43,842 nt of DNA from contig NZ_FLQX01000136.1 in assembly GCF_900089955.1 (NCBI RefSeq), positions 1 to 43,842 of the forward strand, read 5' to 3'. The notes beneath the pieces are model-generated. The model was not told where the DNA came from. It made no database searches and was given only the letters and a program-made list of their open reading frames with translations. A program made the translations under genes and the position numbers. The DNA is from Candidatus Accumulibacter aalborgensis (GTDB lineage Bacteria; Pseudomonadota; Gammaproteobacteria; Burkholderiales; Rhodocyclaceae). This document shows, piece by piece, positions 16,837 through 22,504 of this stretch (within the stretch, counting starts at the first letter, position 1; the number at the start of each line of letters is the position of its first letter).

Positions 16837-17118
16837 ATGACCATCGAGACAACCTATAGCCAGGCCCGCGATCAGTTGAAAGCGCTGATGGATCGGGCCG
16901 TGGATGATCGCGAGATTGTGGTGGTGCGTCGCCGTTCCGGCGGGGCGGTGGCCATGATTGCTGCGGACGAACTGGAGAGTCTTACAGAAACCGCTCACCT
17001 TCTGCGTTCCCCCAAGAACGCAGAGCGAATGCTCTCTGCCCTGGGACGCGCTCGGGCGGGCGAGGTGCAGCCGACGCCTGTGCATACCCTGAAGCAGGAA
17101 CTGGGGCTTGATGGCTAA
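16837..17118 (+). CDS. yefM: YefM-like antitoxin (Phd/YefM family)
   Basis: 93 residues. The N-terminus T-T-Y-S-Q-A-R-D-Q-L-K-A-L-M-D and V-V-V-R-R-R-S-G-G-A-V-A-M-I form the Phd/YefM DNA-binding fold; the acidic C-terminal half, with E-S-L-T-E-T-A-H-L-L-R-S-P-x-N, is the toxin-wrapping part. The ATG at 16837 follows CTGGAG; a TTG two codons upstream is less likely. Overlaps the toxin gene by 8 bp. Regulated by the TGTACA sites just upstream. Confidence 0.9.
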   Translation: MTIETTYSQARDQLKALMDRAVDDREIVVVRRRSGGAVAMIAADELESLTETAHLLRSPKNAERMLSALGRARAGEVQPTPVHTLKQELGLDG

Positions 17119-17380
17119 GGTCGCCCGGCTTGCGGTTTTCCAGCCGGAATTTATCGAGGACCTGCGCTATTGGGTGGAGACTGATCGCCGTACAGCCAGG
17201 CGTCTGCTTGAACTGGTAGAGGCGGTGTTGGGGGATCCATTTGACGGGATCGGCAAACCAGAACCTTTGAAGTACCTGGGGGGTGACGTATGGTCGCGGC
17301 GCATCACTCAAGAGCATCGCTGTGTCTACCTGGTGAAAGCCGATCGCGTGGAGTTCTTGCAGGGGCGGTATCACTATTGA
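17111..17380 (+). CDS. yoeB: YoeB-like mRNA interferase toxin (Txe/YoeB)
   Basis: 89 residues, complete. Ribosome-dependent RNase of the RelE superfamily. Expected catalytic residues are all present: E51 in K-P-E-P-L-K, R64 in W-S-R-R-I-T and the terminal H88-Y89 (G-R-Y-H-Y). The motif G-K-P-E-P-L-K-Y-L is almost identical to the E. coli family pattern. ATG 17111 lies inside the yefM 3' end (8-bp overlap), the standard coupled arrangement. The only apparently intact TA pair in the 12-22 kb region. Confidence 0.92.
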   Translation: MAKVARLAVFQPEFIEDLRYWVETDRRTARRLLELVEAVLGDPFDGIGKPEPLKYLGGDVWSRRITQEHRCVYLVKADRVEFLQGRYHY

Positions 17381-17815
17381 AACTCACGTGACTCGGCGGC
17401 GCCGCTAGCCTGGCCTAGGAAAAAAGCGAAAAAAGGGGACAGAAAAAAGGGAACCCTATAGTTAACTCCCCACGAGCCCTCGCCACTTCCCCGGCGTTGC
17501 GTTAGCCGGATACGCTGTCGATCGCCACTGAATGCGTCTACAGCGGCAACAGCCGCATGCCCTTCGCCGAACGCGACAACGTCGATCACCTGGTAATTCG
17601 GGGACAGTATATGTATCTCTGGGGGCTTTTGGCCGCAGGTAGACAGCAAATGTAGATACCGTCCGCACTATTGCGCGAACATCGCGTCGGCGCGTGGGGC
17701 CAGGACGCTCCCGCTCTCAGACCGTCGTGGGAGTCCCGCAGGGGATGTTGAACGACCGATTGACTGGCGCAACGAAGGAATCCGGGTCAGCGTGCGCGCT
17801 ACCGCGCAGCCGCTC
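17381..17815. other. 435-bp junction sequence without intact gene
   Basis: Contains a ~65-bp diverged copy (about 17467-17533) of the sequence before the ugd remnant (15530-15596), an epimerase fragment (17524-17592), and the word ATTCGGGGACAGTATATGTA at 17596, which recurs with two changes at about 20019 just before an Rpn fragment. The remainder up to the UPF0175 start shows nothing I can recognise. Confidence 0.5.
17524..17592 (+). pseudogene. internal fragment of UDP-glucuronate 4-epimerase
   Basis: About 23 codons reading V-Y-S-G-N-S-R-M-P-F-A-E-R-D-N-V-D-H, which corresponds to the conserved S-S-V-Y-G-x-N-x-K-M-P-F-x-E-x-D-x-V-D-H-P segment of LpsL/CapI-type epimerases. Both ends are abrupt. 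The matching C-terminal part of such an enzyme lies at 20529-20736. Confidence 0.65.
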
Positions 17816-18079
17816 ATGAATCGTGATCGGCCGGATGCGCTGATAGTGGGCCTGAACAAGGATGGCACGCTGGCGGCGCCGGGCGTCAAGGCGGCTTTGG
17901 CGACAGCGTTGTTCCCTGCAGGACATCTGTCGCTGGCCCGCTCGGCGCGCCTGGCCGGGATGACGATGTCGCACTTCGCCGCCCATGTTTCACGGCTCGG
18001 CATCGCGGTCATCCAACTGGATGCCCAGGAGGCCGTCAGCGACCTGGATACCCTGGAGCAATGGCTCGCATCGTCCTGA
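17816..18079 (+). CDS. UPF0175 family antitoxin-like protein
   Basis: 87 residues. The region A-L-A-T-A-L-F-P-A-G-H-L-S-L-A-R-S-A-R-L-A-G-M-T-M-S-H-F matches the UPF0175 helix-turn-helix pattern (L-Y-x-x-G-x-L-S-L-x-x-A-A-x-L-A-G-x-S), followed by L-G-I-A-V-I-Q-L-D-x-Q-E and an acidic tail. UPF0175 proteins are normally partnered with DUF3368 PIN-domain toxins, and the next gene is a damaged one. ATG 17816 is chosen; a GTG at 17792 is possible. Confidence 0.7.
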   Translation: MNRDRPDALIVGLNKDGTLAAPGVKAALATALFPAGHLSLARSARLAGMTMSHFAAHVSRLGIAVIQLDAQEAVSDLDTLEQWLASS

Positions 18080-18366
18080 CTAACGCGAGTCCGCTGATCG
18101 GTTTGTCGCTGGTGGATGGTTTGCCATGGCTGGCTGCGTTGTTTGGCGAAGTATGGATGCCCGAGGAATGATGGATGAGCGGGCCGGGCGGGCAACCCGC
18201 GCTGGAAATGGGCCTCCAGGTAGCCGGCACGGCGGCGGTCATCGGCATGGCCAAGACCCGAGGACTCGTCGCCTCCGCTCGAGACGTGTTCAGCGCCTTG
18301 CACCAGTCCGACTTCCGTATTTCCGCCGAAGTGATCCGGATGGTGCTGACCCGAGTGGGTGAGTAG
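18061..18366 (+). pseudogene. DUF3368 PIN-domain toxin, internally deleted
   Basis: Starts ATG 18061 inside the UPF0175 gene with M-A-R-I-V-L-T-N-A-S-P-L-I-G-L, the DUF3368 N-terminus (normally D-A-S-P-L-I; here N replaces the first acidic PIN residue). After V-W-M-P-E-E a TGA (18169) follows. The same frame later reads G-L-Q-V-A-G-T-A-A-V-I-G-M-A-K-T-R-G-L, the family's C-terminal G-L-x-V-x-G-T-x-G-V-L segment, ending at 18366. About 60 central codons with the other acidic residues are missing. Toxin almost certainly dead. Confidence 0.75.
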
Positions 18367-18382
18367 CCAAGTAACGGTTCAT

Positions 18383-18547
18383 CCTAGAAACCTCTGTTGA
18401 TGACACGAGAGCCCTTCGACACGCCCGCTACGCGGGCTGCTCAGGGCGAACGGAAGCTCACCCGTTGGGTGAGCCGAAAAAATCCCGTTCGTGCTGAGCC
18501 TGTCGAAGCATGAACAGGATTTTCCCCCGCCAACCGAGGTTTTTAGG
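18383..18547. mobile_element. 165-bp MITE, copy 2
   Basis: Termini CCTAGAAACCTCTGTTG and (reverse complement) CCTAAAAACCTCGGTTG. Flanked by the 5-bp direct repeat TTCAT at 18378-18382 and 18548-18552. It is very similar to the copy at 12420-12583 (one-base length difference, few substitutions). It sits between the dead DUF3368 gene and a ugd fragment. No ORF of note inside. Confidence 0.88.
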
Positions 18548-18602
18548 TTCATCGTTCACAGGTGGTGGCGGGTGGGAGGATGCAGCCAGGCTTTCCGTCC
18601 GC

Positions 18603-18793
18603 GCTACGCGATGCCGATGCGCTGCTCATCGTTACCGAGTGGCGCGAGTTCAAGAGCCCAGACTTCGAGCAAATGCGGGCACTGCTCAAGCAGCCGCTGC
18701 TCTTCGACGGCCGCAACCTCTTCGACCCCGCCCTGGTCCGCAGCCTCGGGCTCGAGGATTACGCCATCGGGCGAGGGGAGGGGCCTCGGGGTG
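18603..18793 (+). pseudogene. ugd: 3' fragment of ugd, second copy
   Basis: Encodes L-R-D-A-D-A-L-L-I-V-T-E-W-R-E-F-K-S-P to D-Y-A-I-G-R-G-E, the last ~60 residues of UDP-glucose dehydrogenase. It is nearly identical at DNA level to 16549-16739 with about eight substitutions. No start. The homology also covers the GC-rich 3' flank GGGAGGGGCCTCGGG, so it is a segmental duplicate rather than an independent gene. Confidence 0.82.
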
Positions 18794-18941
18794 GGTGGCG
18801 CTGGAGCGGTAGAGGGCGGCGGCAGGGGCAGCGGCTGGGCGGTCCGAGTTTGCAAGTGAGAATACTGTCACTGAATTCCGTCCACCGTATTCGCTACCGC
18901 AAGCGACTTGGCGGCGTTGGCAGGGCAATTTCCGCTTGCTT

Positions 18942-18977
18942 ATGCCCAATATGGGTTTTAACATGCCCAAGATGGGT
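18942..18977 (+). promoter_or_regulatory. tandem palindromic operator before HTH-nucleotidyltransferase gene
   Basis: Two 15-bp imperfect palindromes ATGCCCAATATGGGT (18942-18956) and ATGCCCAAGATGGGT (18963-18977) are repeated directly with a 21-bp period, two helical turns, which suits cooperative binding by a dimeric HTH protein. Upstream in-frame ATGs lie inside these repeats, a reason to prefer the start at 19017. Confidence 0.6.
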
Positions 18978-19016
18978 ACGATAGAACAGCCTGATCCGTT
19001 GCATCAACCAGCCAGC

Positions 19017-19598
19017 ATGGCGGACTCCCTGTTTTCGTCCACCCGGCAGCGGGTGCTGGGCCATCTGTTTGGCCAACCGGAGCGGAGTTTTTTTGCCAAC
19101 GAGCTGATCGGTCTGGTTGGAGCGGGATCCGGGGCAGTGCAGCGTGAACTGAAGCGGCTGGCCGAAAGCGGGCTGGTAACGGTGACGCAGCGCGGCAACC
19201 AGAAGCATTTCCAGGCGAATCCTGCTTCGCCCATTTTTGCCGAGCTTTGTGGCATCACGCAGAAAACCTTCGGGCTCGCTGGGCCGCTGCGCGAGGCGCT
19301 CGCAGCGCTGGCTGATCAGATTGACGCTGCTTTCGTGTTCGGGTCGGTGGCAAAGAAAAGCGACACCGCGGCGAGCGACATCGACTTGATGGTGATAAGC
19401 GACAGCCTGACTTACGCAGACTTGTTCGGGACGCTGGAAGCGGTGGCCGGCAAGCTTGGCCGACCCGTAAACCCTACGGTTTATTCGCCTGCGGAACTGG
19501 CTCGTCGGGTTGGCGAAGGCAATGCCTTCGTGACGCGGGTGCTGGCGCAGCCCAAGCTATGGCTGATCGGGGATGAGCATGACCTCGTCGCCGCTTGA
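19017..19598 (+). CDS. winged-HTH plus MNT nucleotidyltransferase protein (TA-like)
   Basis: 193 residues. An N-terminal ArsR-like winged helix (residues 1-70: L-G-H-L-F-G-Q-P-E-R-S-F-F-A-N-E-L and Q-R-E-L-K-R-L-A-E-S-G-L-V) is fused to a minimal nucleotidyltransferase domain with F-G-S at 108-110 and S-D-I-D-L at 120-124. MNT proteins paired with HEPN partners act as antitoxins that AMPylate or bind the HEPN RNase. Overlaps the HEPN-like gene. Probably autoregulates through the paired palindromes at 18942-18977. Confidence 0.8.
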   Translation: MADSLFSSTRQRVLGHLFGQPERSFFANELIGLVGAGSGAVQRELKRLAESGLVTVTQRGNQKHFQANPASPIFAELCGITQKTFGLAGPLREALAALADQIDAAFVFGSVAKKSDTAASDIDLMVISDSLTYADLFGTLEAVAGKLGRPVNPTVYSPAELARRVGEGNAFVTRVLAQPKLWLIGDEHDLVAA

Positions 19599-20012
19599 GA
19601 ATCTGTGCTGGCCAGGCAAGCCGCTGGCGAAAGAGCCGCCGGATGCACGTGAGGTTGCAGGCTTGAAGCGCTCGGCCCTCGCTCGTCTGAAGGATGCGGA
19701 AACCCGGCCAATTCGCTGGAAAGCCGCTTCGACCTGGCCTATAACGCGGCCCATGCGCTCTGCCTGGCTGCACTGCGTTGGCATGGCTACCGGGCCGGCA
19801 ACCGCTACATCGTGTTTCAGGTGCTGCCGCACACCTTGGGTCTGGGCCCGGAGGTTTGGCGTGTGCTGGCCAAATGCCATGCAACCCGCAATCTGGGCGA
19901 GTACGAAGGCGATCTGAACGTGGACGAGCGGCTCGTCGCCGACCTGATCGAAGCCTGTGGCAAGGTCGCCGCCCGACTGGGCGGGGTAACACGTAATTCG
20001 GGTAACACGTAA
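19579..20012 (+). pseudogene. HEPN-like partner gene with a frameshift
   Basis: Starts at ATG 19579 (or 19573) inside the nucleotidyltransferase gene: L-E-N-L-C-W-P-G-K-P-L-A-K-E-P-P. The frame is lost near 19699-19710, where GGAAACCCGGCC would need one extra base to continue as E-N-P-A-N-S-L-E-S-R-F-D-L-A-Y-N-A-A-H-A-L. The rest, in the shifted frame, reads A-T-R-N-L-G-E-Y-E-G-D to a stop at 20012. The helical pattern and its position after an MNT gene fit a SAV_6107-like HEPN protein. A sequencing error in a homopolymer-like site would be the alternative. Confidence 0.7.
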
Positions 20013-20049
20013 TGCCGTAATTCGGAAACAGTATATGTATCTGGGGTGT

Positions 20050-20528
20050 TCAGGATCCTTCGACGAATACGGCGTCCAGGGTCCGTGCGTCGAGCACGCG
20101 CTTCGCCCACGCCTCCAGTAGCGCCGGTTCGGCTTGCGCCAGTTTGGTCTCGACCCAGACCGGCGGGGGCCCGAAGCGCCAGGTCAACAACTGCGTCAGC
20201 GGTCGTGCCTCGCCTTTCACGATCCCTTTTTCCATTGCCTGCTGTTCCCATTGCTCTGCAATCGTCAGCATCAGTTCACCTCCACCACTCAAAGTCTGCG
20301 TCACTGCCTGGCGTAATTCGTCACCGCTCAACCGGTCGATACTCGCCGCCTGCGCCAGGTATCGCAGCAGCGTGCGCACATAGCCCAAGCCATTCGAACT
20401 CTGCGCCAGGTCCCGCAGCAGTCCCAGAATTTCCGGCAGCCGGTCGCGCAACTCGTCCCGGAAGATATACTTCAGGGTCAGCAGCGCCGTGTGCAGCATG
20501 ACCGCACCTTGCAGCTCGTCGTCTCGGA
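20050..20528 (-). pseudogene. Rpn-family nuclease fragment (C-terminal half), copy C
   Basis: About 150 codons matching residues ~170-336 of the full Rpn-type gene at 14416-15426 ([14 protein letters not shown] onward) with scattered substitutions. The EKG tract is down to two units (E-K-G-I-V-K-G-E). Homology stops abruptly at about 20528, where an epimerase tail on the other strand begins. The nuclease core is missing, so it is not functional as an Rpn nuclease. Confidence 0.8.
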
Positions 20529-20736
20529 CCAGCGCGTGCCGCTGCTCGATTTCATCGGTGCGATCGAAAGCGCTTTCGGCAAGACGGCGACAAAGCGGCT
20601 ATTGCCGATGCCGGATAGCGACGACCAGGCCACTTGGGCCGAGACGTCGTTGCTCAAGGATTGGATCGACTTCTCGCACCGAGCATCCCCCATTGAGGAA
20701 GGCGTCAGCCGCTTCGTCACCTGGTATCGCGACTGA
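20529..20736 (+). pseudogene. C-terminal fragment of UDP-glucuronate 4-epimerase
   Basis: About 68 codons reading R-V-P-L-L-D-F-I-G-A-I-E-S-A-F-G-K-T-A, then L-L-P-M, W-A-E-T-S-L-L-K-D-W and a P-I-E-E-G-V-S-R-F-V-T-W-Y-R-D terminus. This is the conserved tail of LpsL/CapI-type UDP-GlcA 4-epimerases. A 17-bp piece of the same gene (CTGCTCGATTTCATCGG) survives at 12919-12935, fused directly to the start of duplicated copy A. The complete enzyme would turn the product of Ugd into UDP-GalA. Confidence 0.78.
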
Positions 20737-20853
20737 CGAGGTTTGAGCGAGGTCTCGGGGAATAGTCTGCTCCGCCCGAATGCCGGGGTCCGGCGGACTT
20801 CCCAGTGGCGTGCAATGCGACTGACAATAAGGTTCCCACAGAGCGTGGACAAT

Positions 20854-20886
20854 ATACATATGCACGAAAGTTGCGTGAATATGTAT
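20854..20886 (+). promoter_or_regulatory. 33-bp palindrome before AAA gene, copy B
   Basis: The arms ATACATATGCACGAAA and TTGCGTGAATATGTAT end 10 bp before the ATG at 20897. Compared with copy A the outer arms changed from CATAC/GTATG to CATAT/ATATG, a symmetric pair of substitutions that keeps the dyad, although one inner pair is now mismatched. Confidence 0.65.
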
Positions 20887-20896
20887 AATTGCTCGG

Positions 20897-22072
20897 ATGT
20901 TCCCTCGGCATCTCCTCTCGACGCTGGATCGCCTTTCGGGCTGCTTTCCGGTGGTCGTTATTACCGGGCCAAGGCAGTCGGGGAAAACAACACTGGCCAG
21001 ACTCGCTTTTGGCGATAGGCCTTACGTCAGCCTGGAAGACCCGATCGAAAGGGCGTTCGCCATTGAAGATCCGAGTGGGTTTCTGGCCAGGTTTCCGGAC
21101 GGAGCGGTGTTTGATGAGGCACAACGGTGGCCGGAGTTGTTCTCTCATCTGCAAGGAGTCGTGGATCGGTCGCGGCGACCCGGGATGTTCGTTCTGACCG
21201 GATCGCAGCAGTTTGGATTGCTTGCCGGTATAACCCAGTCCCTGGCGGGACGAGCAGGGTTGACCCACCTCTTGCCGTTGTCTCTTGCGGAGATCCCATC
21301 GGCAAAGGAGGCAGTGACTTCGCTCGATGCCCTATTGGTGAGGGGCGGCTATCCTGCTCTGCACGCTTACACGATCGATCCGGCGGACTGGTTCGCCAGC
21401 TACGTGGCCACCTATGTAGAGCGAGATGTGCGGCAGGTGCTGAACGTGCAGGATCTGTCGACGTTTCAACGTTTCTTGCGCCTGTGCGCAGGACGTACGG
21501 GTCAGTTGCTCAATCTCAGTGCCCTGGCGGGTGAAGCGGGAATTTCCCAGACCACCGCACGTGCGTGGCTGTCGGTACTCGAATCGAGCTATCTGGTGTT
21601 TCTTTTGCCGCCCTATCACCGGAACTTCGGTAAGCGACTGGTCAAGACGCCCAAGTTGTACTTCACGGATGTGGGCTTGGCCGCCTGGTTATTGGGCATT
21701 CGTTCGGCCGACGTGCTAGCGCTGCACCCCTCGCGCGGTGCCTTGTTCGAGACGCTGGTGGTCGGCGAGTTTCTCAAGGCGCGCTTCAATGCCGGGTTGC
21801 CGGCCGATCTCTATTTCTGGCGGGACAACAACGGCCTGGAGGCTGACCTGGTTTTTGAGCAGGGCCAGCGCCTGCAAACGATTGAAATCAAGTCGGGCCA
21901 GACTGCTACGACTGACTACATTCGCGCCGGACAAAGGTCGGCGCACTTTGCCGGCGACGCGGCCGCTCCTCCGTGGCTGGTTTACGGCGGGGATCAGGCT
22001 TATGTACGAAGCGGCTTGAGGGTGATGGGCTGGCGGGAACTGACCAATGATGTCGACTTGCTATCAACATAA
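20897..22072 (+). CDS. AAA ATPase with DUF4143 C-terminal domain, copy B
   Basis: 391 residues, identical to copy A (13063-14238) except D11, L36 and S60, all in the first 60 residues. Walker A (24-32), Walker B (70-76) and the C-terminal I-E-I-K motif are all intact, so both copies look functional. It is preceded by its own palindrome and by an epimerase tail, and followed by the same inverted repeat and a truncated Rpn-type gene. The near identity implies a recent duplication or gene conversion. Confidence 0.88.
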   Translation: MFPRHLLSTLDRLSGCFPVVVITGPRQSGKTTLARLAFGDRPYVSLEDPIERAFAIEDPSGFLARFPDGAVFDEAQRWPELFSHLQGVVDRSRRPGMFVLTGSQQFGLLAGITQSLAGRAGLTHLLPLSLAEIPSAKEAVTSLDALLVRGGYPALHAYTIDPADWFASYVATYVERDVRQVLNVQDLSTFQRFLRLCAGRTGQLLNLSALAGEAGISQTTARAWLSVLESSYLVFLLPPYHRNFGKRLVKTPKLYFTDVGLAAWLLGIRSADVLALHPSRGALFETLVVGEFLKARFNAGLPADLYFWRDNNGLEADLVFEQGQRLQTIEIKSGQTATTDYIRAGQRSAHFAGDAAAPPWLVYGGDQAYVRSGLRVMGWRELTNDVDLLST

Positions 22073-22249
22073 AGGGACAGAATCGTCAACTCATGGTCGC
22101 ATGCTTCCCACGGTAAATTTGTTCTGCTGCTCACCTGCTGAATTACCGTCATTCCCGCGTAGGCGGGAATCCAGTTCGTTTATCCAGATCGGTCTTTTAA
22201 CATCTGGATCAGATGGATGAATCTGGATTCCCGCCGCTGCAGGGGGCTT

Positions 22250-22489
22250 TCAGCCTCGTTCGACGAACACGGCGTCCAGGGTCTGTGCGTCGAGCACGCG
22301 TTTCGCCCATGCCTCCATGAGCGCCGGTTCGGCGTGCGCCAGTTTGGTCTCGACCCAGGCCGGCGGGGGCCCGAAGCGCCAGGTCAACAACTGCGTCAGC
22401 AGGCGTGCCTCGCCTTTCTCGATCCCTTTTTCCATCGCCAGCTGTTCCCATTGCTCTGCAATCGTCAGCATCAGTTCACCGCCACTCAA
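22250..22489 (-). pseudogene. Rpn-family nuclease fragment (C-terminal ~80 codons), copy B
   Basis: Matches the end of the full Rpn-type gene from [12 protein letters not shown] to the terminal F-V-E-R-G with one substitution (Q to L) and only two EKG units. Cut at the duplication boundary at 22490, so it has neither start nor nuclease core. Confidence 0.8.
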
Positions 22490-22504
22490 ACGCCACTCCC
22501 TCGG

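Larger units (their letters stand above)
20769..22490. repeat. large direct repeat, copy B (with 12935-14707)
   Basis: Same content as copy A: AAA gene, inverted repeat, Rpn 3' end. The right boundary falls in the Rpn gene after ACTCAAA, 15 bp from the stop of the convergently placed secreted-protein gene at 22505. Relative to copy A it lacks 48 bp of the 12-bp repeats and 3 bp near the right end. Confidence 0.9.

Noticed and set aside
17668-18303. 211-codon - strand frame opposite UPF0175/DUF3368
   Set aside because: No family recognised, and the + strand reading matches two known TA families.
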